This document shows positions 1 to 5,569 of a stretch of 5,569 nucleotides of DNA, piece after piece. The translations under genes and the position numbers were made by a program. Numbering within the stretch: position 1 is the stretch's first letter; every line of letters starts with the position of its first letter. The DNA lies in contig DJPE01000029.1 in assembly GCA_002439705.1 (NCBI GenBank), positions 11,824 through 17,392 of the forward strand. Reading direction: 5' to 3'. The DNA is from Christensenella sp. UBA6420. GTDB taxonomy: Bacteria > Bacillota > Clostridia > Christensenellales > DTU072. Under the pieces are notes generated by a model. It did no database searches and was not told the DNA's origin. It worked only from the letters and a program-made list of their open reading frames with translations.

Positions 1-27
1 ACTTTATTTTTAGCATAAATATTTACT

Positions 28-789
28 ATGTCGGAAGTTGATTATTCGCGTTTTTTATACAAAAGAGACGGGGCGGAGAACTTGCCCGCGCCCGATACTG
101 CGGCGAAAGACTATGCGTCGTTTGAAAAAAAGCCCGTAAAAAAGCGAAAAGCAGGAAATTTCTTTTTCGTCCTTATAGTAATTCTTATCTGTTTCGGGTT
201 GCTGTTTATGGCGACGGATATTTTCAGCAACGGAAAATTAGTGGCGGTAATAAGTTCTTCTTTAAGGAAAAACGATTTCGAATACTATTTCGTCGCCGTC
301 GAAAAACAGGATAAAGGAGCGGCGTACGCGAAGAGCATAACGGTAAAGCAAGGGGGCGGAGCGGGATATATCTATTACGACGGCGGAAGAGTGTACGTCG
401 TGTATTCGGTTCTGACCGACTATGCGAAAGCCGAAAGCGTAGCCGCGAAAAATCCCGAAACGAAAGTTATCGTTTTAGGGAAAAGGACTTCCGATTCGTT
501 TTATAAAAGTATGGATGAACTTTTTAAGGAGTTTTGTCGGGCGGTGGAAGACTACGACAACGGAGCTTTGACGGACAGCGGGTTTACGGGCAGAGCGGAG
601 AGAATAAAATCTTCCGTATCCGGTCTTGTAAGCGATAAGAAAACGTCGGGCGACGCGAAGAAAAAAGAACTTTGCGAATTCGTAACCGACGGCATAAACA
701 ATCTGTCGGTGAGCGACGGTGTAAAAAGCGAGTTTTTGAGTAAAGCAAGGTATTTTATCGCGGGTTGGGCGGTTTCTCAATGCGGTTAA
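28..789 (+). CDS. Single-pass membrane protein with SPOR-like extracytoplasmic region
   Basis: This is a 253-residue protein with no catalytic motif that I recognise. Residues 1-43 are polar and end in a basic stretch (KKPVKKRK, residues 35-41). A hydrophobic helix follows at about 44-64, so the N-terminus is predicted to be cytoplasmic with the rest outside the membrane. Residues about 84-150 (starting FEYYFVAVEKQ, with GGRVYVVYSVLTDYAKAESVA at its centre) match the SPOR pattern: a Tyr-rich first strand, an Ala-rich helix, a 'GGxxYVVYSxxxxxxxAE' second half, and a final hydrophobic strand. SPOR domains bind denuded glycan strands in peptidoglycan at division or sporulation septa, so a cell-envelope role is inferred. 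The C-terminal 100 residues look helical and charged and I cannot assign them. The ATG at 28 has no Shine-Dalgarno sequence in the 27 bases visible upstream. It may end an operon that begins outside the window. The SPOR call rests on pattern only. Confidence 0.75.
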   Translation: MSEVDYSRFLYKRDGAENLPAPDTAAKDYASFEKKPVKKRKAGNFFFVLIVILICFGLLFMATDIFSNGKLVAVISSSLRKNDFEYYFVAVEKQDKGAAYAKSITVKQGGGAGYIYYDGGRVYVVYSVLTDYAKAESVAAKNPETKVIVLGKRTSDSFYKSMDELFKEFCRAVEDYDNGALTDSGFTGRAERIKSSVSGLVSDKKTSGDAKKKELCEFVTDGINNLSVSDGVKSEFLSKARYFIAGWAVSQCG

Positions 790-814
790 AAATTTCTCTA
801 CGAAAGGGTTAGCG

Positions 815-843
815 TTGACTTTACCGTCGAGATATACTAAAAT
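815..843 (+). promoter_or_regulatory. Sigma-A-type promoter for the ROK kinase operon
   Basis: TTGACT at 815-820 matches the -35 consensus at five of six bases, and TAAAAT at 838-843 matches the -10 consensus at five of six. They are separated by exactly 17 bp. Transcription would begin near 850, leaving a leader of about 28 bases before the ATG at 878. It lies in the only sizeable gap before the four-gene run and is the best candidate to drive all four genes. No operator-like inverted repeat is visible around it. Confidence 0.8.
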
Positions 844-866
844 ATATATACATATTTTATTGACGC

Positions 867-871
867 AGGAG
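867..871 (+). promoter_or_regulatory. Ribosome binding site of the ROK kinase
   Basis: AGGAG lies 6 bases before the ATG at 878, and the wider stretch AGGAGAAGG covers 867-875. This decides the start. The in-frame TTG at 815 is the first codon-like triplet of the -35 box and lies upstream of the predicted transcription start, so it cannot be the initiator. Confidence 0.85.
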
Positions 872-877
872 AAGGAC

Positions 878-1831
878 ATGAAATACTATTTAGGCGTGGA
901 CATAGGCGGAATGACGATTAAAGCCGGACTCGTGGACGAAGACGGAAAAATCCTTTACAAAGACGTATGCGAAACCAAACCCGAAAGGGCGAACGAACTC
1001 GTAATTAAAGATATTTATCTTTTGTGCGAAAGAATCCTGAAAGAAAACAATCTTACTTTCGACGATATAGAAGGAATAGGCATGGGTATCCCCGGCACGG
1101 TAAACAGCGGAAAGGGCGTGGTAACCTACGCGGGTAATCTTAACTTCAAGAAAGTAAACGTAATTAAAGAGTTTTCAAAATATTGTTCCCGTCCCGCATA
1201 TTTAGGTAACGACGCAAACTGCGCCGCTCTCGGCGAAACAAAATTCGGAAGCGGAAAAGGAAAGAAAAATTCTATCCTGATAACTATCGGCACCGGCATC
1301 GGCACGGGATTTATTCTCGACGGAAAAATCTTCGAAGGCAACCGCGGCGAAGGAGCGGAAGGCGGACATATCTGCATAAAGATGGGTGGCGAAAAGTGTA
1401 CCTGCGGAGAGCGCGGCTGTTGGGAAGCGTACGCGTCGGCGTTAGGCCTTATGAGAGAAACGAAAAAGTATATGGAAAAGTTCCCCGACAGTCTTATGAA
1501 CGAACTGTATAAAAAATACGGCGAAATTAACGGAAAAATTCCGTTCGAAGCGTACAAAGCGGGCGATAAAGCTGCGGAAAAGGTTATTAAAAATTACGTT
1601 AAGTACATAGCGACGGGTACTATAAACTTAGTCAACATTTTCCGTCCCGACGTAATAATGATAGGCGGCGGCGTAAGCAACGCGGGCGATTACTTTATAG
1701 AAATGGTCGAAAAAATCGTAAGAAGACACTCGTTCGGCGGCAGAAATAACGTCGTACCCCCCGTTAAGAAAGCGGTTTTGGGCAACGACGCGGGAATAAT
1801 CGGCGCGTCTTGCCTTGCTATGGACAAATAG
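878..1831 (+). CDS. ROK-family sugar kinase (glucokinase-like)
   Basis: This 317-residue cytoplasmic ATP-dependent sugar kinase most likely phosphorylates glucose or a related hexose or N-acetylhexosamine; sequence alone does not fix the substrate. The N-terminal phosphate loop is DIGGMTIK (residues 8-15), with Met where the family usually has Thr. The catalytic Asp is D112 in LGNDANCAALGE (109-120), and the second phosphate motif is TIGTGIGTG (136-144). The ROK signature follows: EGGH (161-164) and the zinc site CTCGERGC (174-181), with H164, C174, C176 and C181 as probable zinc ligands. MIGGGVSNAG (261-270) is the adenosine motif. The length is normal for a ROK kinase without a DNA-binding domain, so this is an enzyme and not a NagC/XylR-type repressor. 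It starts the operon and ends 1 bp before the radical SAM gene. A sugar kinase is not a usual partner of the downstream genes, so a functional link is unproven. Confidence 0.93.
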   Translation: MKYYLGVDIGGMTIKAGLVDEDGKILYKDVCETKPERANELVIKDIYLLCERILKENNLTFDDIEGIGMGIPGTVNSGKGVVTYAGNLNFKKVNVIKEFSKYCSRPAYLGNDANCAALGETKFGSGKGKKNSILITIGTGIGTGFILDGKIFEGNRGEGAEGGHICIKMGGEKCTCGERGCWEAYASALGLMRETKKYMEKFPDSLMNELYKKYGEINGKIPFEAYKAGDKAAEKVIKNYVKYIATGTINLVNIFRPDVIMIGGGVSNAGDYFIEMVEKIVRRHSFGGRNNVVPPVKKAVLGNDAGIIGASCLAMDK

Positions 1832-1832
1832 A

Positions 1833-3617
1833 ATGGACGAAAGATTAAGACCTTTTTTAACGAAAGTAGAAAAACCCGGCAGGTACATAGGGGGAGAATA
1901 TAATCTTCCCGATATGAACAAACCCTGCAACGTAAGGTTCTGTCTGTGCTTTGCCGATATTTACGAAGTCGGAATGAGCAATTTGGGAATAGGGATACTT
2001 TACGACGTCCTGAACAAAACCGACGGCGTTATATGCGAAAGATGTTTTGCTCCGTGGCTCGACATGGGGAAAATCCTTAAAGAAAACGATTTGCCGCTTG
2101 CGAGTATAGAAACGGGAAAACCACTTAAAGAATTCGATATAGTAGGCTTTTCCGTGCCGTACGAAATGAGCTACACCAATATCCTTTATATGATGGATTT
2201 AGCGGGGATACCGTTCAGGGCGAAGGACAGAAACGGCGATTATCCGCTTATCGTAGGCGGCGGTCCCGCCGCGGCGAACCCCGAACCGATTATTGATTTT
2301 TTCGATATTTTCTTCATAGGCGAAGGAGAATATATCGACGCGGAATTGTGTAAAATCGTCGAAAAATACAAAGGCGACAAGAATAAAATTTTGGAAGAAG
2401 CGGCAAAAATCGACGGTATTTACGTTCCGTCCGTCTGTAAAACAATCGACGGAATTAACGTAACTACGGTAAAAAAAGCAGTGGTAAAAAATCTCGATAA
2501 AGCCCCGTATCCGACAAAACCGCTCGTGCCGAATATAGAGATAATTCACGACAGAAGCGTAATGGAACTTTACAGGGGATGTTACGCAGGGTGCCGTTTT
2601 TGCCAGGCGTGTTTTTTCTATCGCCCCGTAAGGTACAGAGAAAAAGATACCGTAGCTTCTCTCGCGGCGCAGATTATCGACAACACGGGCTTCGACGAAA
2701 TGGGTTTGGCTTCCTTGTCGAGCGGCGATTACGAAGATATTTGCGAACTTATTAAGGAACTTAAAGAACTCACCGAAAAGAAAAACGTCGTACTTCAAAT
2801 GCCGTCGTTAAGACTCGACAGTTTTACCGAAGGGGTTTTGGAAAGGGCGAAAAAGACTTCGCTTACTTTCGCACCCGAAGCGGGCACGCAACGGTTAAGG
2901 AACGTTATTAACAAAAACGTAACCGACGAAGATATAGTAAATTCTATGAGAATAGCTTTTACCGCGGGGTATACCACGGTGAAACTCTATTTTATGATGG
3001 GACTTCCGACGGAAACCGACGAAGACGTGTTGGGAATAGCCGAAACGGTACGTCTTATAAGAAAAACTTTTATGGAAGTCACGGGCAAAAAGAATATATT
3101 TATCAACGTGTCTACCGCTATGTTTATCCCTAAACCCGCAACACCTTTCCAATGGGCGGAACAAATAAGCGGCGAAGAGATGTACAGGCGGCAAAACTTA
3201 CTGAAAAAAGAACTTTTTTCGATAAAAGGCGTACATTATTCGTGGCACGGAGCCGACGTGTCGGTACTCGAAGGGCTGTTTGCCCGCGGCGACAGGAAGC
3301 TGTCTTACGTCATCGAATCGGCGTATAAAAAGGGTTGTTTCTTCGACAGTTGGACGGAAAAATTCGATATAAACAAGTGGAACGAAGCGATAGACGAAAA
3401 CGGTATAAACGTAGCCGAATACACGGGGTTGCACGACGAAAACAAGCCGCTCCCGTGGGACTTTATCGACTTCGGCGTAAGCAAAGATTATTTCTTAAAA
3501 GAATGGCATAAGGCTCTGAAAGGAGAAACCACGCCGCCGTGCAAGCATAAATGTAACGGTTGCGGGGCGTCGAAATTAGGCAAATGCCGCTTCTATATAA
3601 AGGGGGAAAAGGAATGA
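1833..3617 (+). CDS. B12-binding-type radical SAM protein, TIGR03960-like
   Basis: This 594-residue protein belongs to a conserved radical SAM family with no established reaction. Residues about 36-175 form a Rossmann-like, cobalamin-binding-type domain (FADIYEVGMSNLG, GFSVPYEMSYTNILYMM, LIVGGGPAAANPEP, FIGEGE), without the classical DxHxxG cobalamin-ligand motif. The radical SAM core begins with RGCYAGCRFC: C250, C254 and C257 make the CX3CX2C site for the 4Fe-4S cluster that cleaves SAM. Core landmarks continue with LSSGDYEDI (295-303), TFAPEAGTQRLR (345-356) and KLYFMMGLPTETDEDV (384-399). The tail carries a second cysteine set, C570, C574, C577 and C585, which could hold another cluster or zinc. 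ATG 1833 is chosen because the family's N-terminal 'VEKPxRYIGGE' motif follows at the expected distance. No Shine-Dalgarno is visible, so translation probably depends on coupling to the kinase, which ends at 1831. Its stop overlaps the DUF2344 start. Confidence 0.92.
   Translation: MDERLRPFLTKVEKPGRYIGGEYNLPDMNKPCNVRFCLCFADIYEVGMSNLGIGILYDVLNKTDGVICERCFAPWLDMGKILKENDLPLASIETGKPLKEFDIVGFSVPYEMSYTNILYMMDLAGIPFRAKDRNGDYPLIVGGGPAAANPEPIIDFFDIFFIGEGEYIDAELCKIVEKYKGDKNKILEEAAKIDGIYVPSVCKTIDGINVTTVKKAVVKNLDKAPYPTKPLVPNIEIIHDRSVMELYRGCYAGCRFCQACFFYRPVRYREKDTVASLAAQIIDNTGFDEMGLASLSSGDYEDICELIKELKELTEKKNVVLQMPSLRLDSFTEGVLERAKKTSLTFAPEAGTQRLRNVINKNVTDEDIVNSMRIAFTAGYTTVKLYFMMGLPTETDEDVLGIAETVRLIRKTFMEVTGKKNIFINVSTAMFIPKPATPFQWAEQISGEEMYRRQNLLKKELFSIKGVHYSWHGADVSVLEGLFARGDRKLSYVIESAYKKGCFFDSWTEKFDINKWNEAIDENGINVAEYTGLHDENKPLPWDFIDFGVSKDYFLKEWHKALKGETTPPCKHKCNGCGASKLGKCRFYIKGEKE
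3601..3606 (+). promoter_or_regulatory. Ribosome binding site of the DUF2344 gene
   Basis: AGGGGG lies 7 bases before the ATG at 3614, inside the last codons of the radical SAM gene. It supports the ATG at 3614, whose product starts with the expected family N-terminus, over the in-frame TTG at 3560. Confidence 0.7.
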
Positions 3618-4303
3618 TTACGTTAAGGTATAAAAGATTTAACGACGGCATTTTCGTACCCCACGTAGACGTTTTAAGGAGCCTGAACCGCACTTTCAGA
3701 AGAGCGGGGATAGACGTCCGATACAGCAACGGCTTTAATCACCACATGGCTTTAAGGCTTACTCAGCCGATACCTTTCGGCGTAGCCGACGACGACGCAT
3801 ACGTCACCGCGGATATAAAGTCGGACTATCCGCTCGAAGAAATTTACGACAGGTTTGTTAAAGCCTGTCCGCCGTATATTCGTCCGCTCGGAGCGTACGT
3901 CACCGAGCTTAATCCGTCGCTCGGCGGAACGATTAACGCGTCTTCATATCGGGTGCAAGAAAAACTAAACGCAGAGCAGGCAGAAAAAATCAACGCCGTG
4001 TTCGGCAAGGAATACGAAATTACGTTAAGAAAGAAAGGCGGCGCGGATAAGAAAGAAGTAAGTTCTTTAATCTACTGTCTTAAAGCCGACGAAGACGGCT
4101 TCGACGCCACTCTCGCTTTCGGGAACGTCAATTTAAGAATAGATTTACTCATAGAACAGTTCAACGACGATTTCGGAACGGCGTTTTCGGTGACCGACGT
4201 CGTGAGAACGAAGCAGTTAATAAGACAGGCTGACGGGAATATGCTGTCAGCGGAAGATTATCTTTTGGGAAAATGCACGGAAAAGTATATATCGAAAGAG
4301 TAG
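3614..4303 (+). CDS. DUF2344 / TIGR03936-like radical-SAM-linked protein
   Basis: This 229-residue protein is the usual partner of the preceding radical SAM protein; in many bacteria the two are fused into one chain, and here they are separate. The family landmark is clear near the N-terminus: FVPHVDVLRSLNRTFRRAGI (residues 14-33), then YSNGFNHHMAL (37-47) and PIPFGVADDDAYVTADI (52-68). This corresponds to the family pattern 'SHLDxxRxxxRxxRRAxxPxxYSxGFNPHxxxxxxxPLxxG', with VPHVD in place of SHLD and an extra His in place of Pro after the GFN. The second half is less conserved. No membrane segment or signal peptide is seen, so it should be cytoplasmic. Its start overlaps the upstream stop by 4 bp (ATGA) and its own end overlaps the RNase gene by 31 bp. 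I infer that it forms a complex with the radical SAM protein or supplies substrate to it; its molecular role is not established. Confidence 0.9.
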   Translation: MITLRYKRFNDGIFVPHVDVLRSLNRTFRRAGIDVRYSNGFNHHMALRLTQPIPFGVADDDAYVTADIKSDYPLEEIYDRFVKACPPYIRPLGAYVTELNPSLGGTINASSYRVQEKLNAEQAEKINAVFGKEYEITLRKKGGADKKEVSSLIYCLKADEDGFDATLAFGNVNLRIDLLIEQFNDDFGTAFSVTDVVRTKQLIRQADGNMLSAEDYLLGKCTEKYISKE

Positions 4304-5253
4304 ACGGCGGCGTGAACTACGCCGAAACCGACGAAAAAAACAGGCTTATAAGATACCTTAACATATCCGACGACGAGCAGGTCGGACGGATTTATCGCGG
4401 CAAGGTGGAAAGGGTCACTTCGGCGGGAAGTTTTGTCGATATAGGGCGGAAACTTAACGGGTTTTTGTCCGACGTAAAAAAGAAGCCAGGCGACTTCGTG
4501 ACGGTACAGGTGGCGAGAGACGAAGTAGGAAACAAAGGGTGTCTTCTTACCGAAAAACTATCTCTGCAAGGAAAATTCGTCGTGGTGACGAACGGCGAGG
4601 AAGTGAGATTTTCACGAAAAAACAAGCTGTCGGAAGAATTGAAAAAAACTCTTGTTTCCGCGGTAAAAAGCGGCGTTATTTTTCGTACCGCTTTTGACGA
4701 AAAAGCGATAAATTCCGCTCTTACGGAAATTGCCGTTTTACGGGAAAAACTTAAAAAAATCGAAGAAGCGAATAATCTGTATAATATCGAATTATTGCAA
4801 AAAACCGACGCAAAGGAAATAGCCGAAAATATGTCGGCAGAAAAAGAAATCGTTTATTCTTTCGACGAGATAAGAGAAGATATAAAATCGCTGTCGGATA
4901 GACGCGTGGTCGTGGACGGGATAGAACTCGTAATCGACAAGACCGAAGCGATGACGGTAATAGATATAAATTCTCACCTTAACGTAGCAAAGTACGCCGA
5001 CGAAGATTCTTTTGCGTACGCGTCCGATATAATAGCGGCGGAAGAAGTCTGCCGTCAGATACGCTTGCGGAATATAGGCGGAATAATAGCCGTCGATTTT
5101 ATCAACGTTAAAAATCCCGAAAAGTTAGAAAAATTAAAATCGAAACTCAATTTACTTCTAAGAAACGACGACGTTATGGCGAAGTGCGAGTTTTCCGACA
5201 AACTTTGCGTAGCTCTTATATCGAGAGCGAAAAGGTATTCTTCCGTAATTTAA
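4273..5253 (+). CDS. rng: Short RNase E/G-family ribonuclease, lacking the zinc-link and small domain
   Basis: This 326-residue homologue of RNase G/E would cut single-stranded RNA near 5'-monophosphate ends in the cytoplasm. An S1-like domain spans about 35-95 (QVGRIYRGKVERV, GSFVDIG, LLTEK). GVIFRTA (134-140) carries the Arg-Thr pair (R138, T139) equivalent to the RNase E 5' sensor. The catalytic region keeps IDKTEAMTVIDINSH (221-235), with D231 and N233 matching E. coli RNase E D303 and N305, and IRLRNIGGIIAVDFINV (263-279), with D275 matching D346. It ends soon after SRAKRYSSVI. The CPxCxG zinc-link and small domain normally found after that point are absent, and the stretch from T139 to D231 is about 40 residues shorter than in E. 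coli RNase E. The family is usually about 460-490 residues. No continuation is found in any frame after the stop. It starts inside the DUF2344 gene with only a weak GGGA ahead. Confidence 0.85.
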   Translation: MHGKVYIERVDGGVNYAETDEKNRLIRYLNISDDEQVGRIYRGKVERVTSAGSFVDIGRKLNGFLSDVKKKPGDFVTVQVARDEVGNKGCLLTEKLSLQGKFVVVTNGEEVRFSRKNKLSEELKKTLVSAVKSGVIFRTAFDEKAINSALTEIAVLREKLKKIEEANNLYNIELLQKTDAKEIAENMSAEKEIVYSFDEIREDIKSLSDRRVVVDGIELVIDKTEAMTVIDINSHLNVAKYADEDSFAYASDIIAAEEVCRQIRLRNIGGIIAVDFINVKNPEKLEKLKSKLNLLLRNDDVMAKCEFSDKLCVALISRAKRYSSVI

Positions 5254-5257
5254 TTCG

Positions 5258-5299
5258 CGTAGCGTTCCGTTTGATTTTTATCGTGAACGAAACTTTGCG
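5258..5299 (+). terminator. Imperfect hairpin after the RNase gene, possible weak terminator
   Basis: Arms 5258-5272 and 5285-5299 can pair over 15 positions with two mismatches (C5263/T5294 and C5267/A5290) and three G-U pairs, around a 12-base loop. No T-run directly follows the right arm, so it does not look like a standard intrinsic terminator. It may be a processing or stability element, or chance pairing. It is the only long inverted repeat I find in the 123-bp gap 5254-5376. Confidence 0.3.
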
Positions 5300-5358
5300 A
5301 CGAAATCGTATTAAGCGACCGTTTTTCGACAATTTTTGCCAAAAAAGTATTAAAATAA

Positions 5359-5378
5359 GGCGTTATAATCGGCGTTAT
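5359..5378 (+). repeat. Tandem direct repeat GGCGTTAT at the last gene's start
   Basis: GGCGTTAT occurs at 5359-5366 and again at 5371-5378, so the two copies are 12 bp apart. The first runs into the TATAAT box and the second into the ATG at 5377. It could be a protein-binding repeat or a chance duplication. Confidence 0.4.
5364..5369 (+). promoter_or_regulatory. Perfect -10 box TATAAT before the last gene
   Basis: TATAAT lies 7 bases before the ATG at 5377, so transcription would start at or within a base or two of the start codon. The region 17 bp upstream is an A-run (5341-5346) and not a good -35; a TTGCCA at 5336-5341 is too far away (22 bp). A second -10-like TAAAAT at 5351-5356 also lacks a well-spaced -35. 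The box is convincing as sequence, but its use is inferred. Confidence 0.45.
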
Positions 5379-5569
5379 GAAAGGTTTTTTACGGGAGTAT
5401 CGAAAGATTATTATTAGCGTGACGATTATATTTATCGTTTTTACGGCGGTTTTTTCGGCGTTTAACACAGTCGCCGCCGATTTTGCGTACGCGGCGGACG
5501 TACCGTATATAGTTATAGGCGAAGACGTGTTTCTTTTAGATTCGGAAACGGGCAGAAAACTTTTCTTGT
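5377..5569 (+). CDS. Partial exported or membrane-anchored protein of unknown function
   Basis: Only the first 64 codons are present; the gene continues past the window end. The product begins MKGFLREYRK, a short basic stretch, followed by a hydrophobic run at about residues 11-28, then polar sequence containing DFAYAADVPYIVIGEDVFLL and DSETGRK. This is the layout of a signal peptide or an N-terminal membrane anchor, and 'TVAADFAYAAD' (31-41) could hold a signal peptidase site. The part after the anchor starts with a beta-strand-like stretch, but it is too short for me to name a family. There is no Shine-Dalgarno before the ATG; the nearest AAGG (5357-5360) is 16 bases away. The gap and its own -10 box suggest it is transcribed separately from the kinase-to-RNase operon. 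Confidence 0.7.
   Translation, partial: MKGFLREYRKIIISVTIIFIVFTAVFSAFNTVAADFAYAADVPYIVIGEDVFLLDSETGRKLFL

Noticed and set aside
815..877. In-frame TTG start giving a 21-residue extension of the ROK kinase
   Set aside because: The TTG is the first half of a -35 box and lies upstream of the predicted transcription start. The ATG at 878 has AGGAG at the right distance and begins the canonical ROK N-terminus.
1815..1832. TTG start for the radical SAM gene overlapping the kinase
   Set aside because: It adds six residues that do not fit the family and has no ribosome binding site. ATG at 1833 places the conserved VEKPxRYIGGE motif as expected.
2580..2620. MiaB/RimO-type methylthiotransferase
   Set aside because: The CX3CX2C site alone is shared by all radical SAM enzymes. 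There is no N-terminal UPF0004 domain with three cysteines and no TRAM domain, and the flanking motifs fit TIGR03960.
2199..2798. 199-codon open frame on the minus strand within the radical SAM gene
   Set aside because: It lies wholly inside a well-supported gene and encodes no recognisable motif. Long antisense frames are expected from the codon bias here; the others at 475-879, 1126-1557, 1628-1930 and 2895-3194 are rejected for the same reason.
3560..3613. TTG start for the DUF2344 gene
   Set aside because: The ATG at 3614 overlaps the upstream stop as ATGA and has AGGGGG 7 bases before it; the added residues lie in the frame-shifted cysteine tail of the radical SAM gene.
5254..5376. Frameshifted remainder of a full-length RNase G after the stop
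   Set aside because: No frame in this stretch encodes the CPxCxG zinc-link or other RNase G C-terminal sequence, so a simple frameshift is not supported.
5184..5417. 77-codon frame on the plus strand spanning the RNase end and the last gene's start
   Set aside because: It overlaps two better-supported genes in another frame, has no ribosome binding site and gives an Arg/Phe-rich sequence without motifs.

Overview
The window reads as bacterial chromosome, most likely from an anaerobic, uncultured-type member of the Clostridia (Bacillota). The basis is a radical-SAM/DUF2344 gene pair next to an RNase E/G gene, a Clostridia-like ROK sugar kinase, a consensus sigma-A promoter, and heavy use of AGA and ATA codons at moderate GC. 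The assignment comes from gene content and is not a phylogenetic result. All six genes lie on the + strand and coding density is high. I see no tRNA, rRNA, CRISPR array, insertion sequence or integrase.

Layout. At 28-789 is a single-pass membrane protein with a basic cytoplasmic tail and a region outside the membrane that resembles a SPOR (peptidoglycan-binding) repeat. Positions 790-877 hold a near-consensus promoter (TTGACT, 17 bp, TAAAAT) and a strong ribosome binding site. They lead into a tightly packed four-gene operon at 878-5253: a ROK-family sugar kinase, a B12-binding-type radical SAM protein (TIGR03960-like), its usual partner DUF2344 (TIGR03936-like), and a short RNase E/G-type ribonuclease. 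Junctions in the operon are 1 bp apart, overlapping by 4 bp (ATGA), and overlapping by 31 bp, which suggests translational coupling. Positions 5254-5376 are a 123-bp gap with an imperfect hairpin and a perfect TATAAT box just before the last gene. That gene starts at 5377 and runs off the window; it begins with a signal peptide or membrane anchor.

How the genes may work together. The radical SAM protein and DUF2344 are a conserved pair whose reaction is, to my knowledge, not established. In many Clostridia they sit beside an RNase G gene, followed by the ribosomal protein genes rplU and rpmA. Here the pair and the RNase are kept, a sugar kinase sits at the head of the operon, and the ribosomal protein genes do not follow. 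The RNase keeps its S1 region, the 5'-end-sensing Arg-Thr and the catalytic Asp/Asn/Asp. It has lost the zinc-link cysteines and the C-terminal small domain, and it has a shortened middle.

The most interesting points are the minimal RNase E/G, the coupled but uncharacterised radical SAM/DUF2344 pair with its C-terminal cysteine cluster, the complete absence of GATC from 5.6 kb, and the possible leaderless start of the last gene. I do not see clear proof of a wholly new system.
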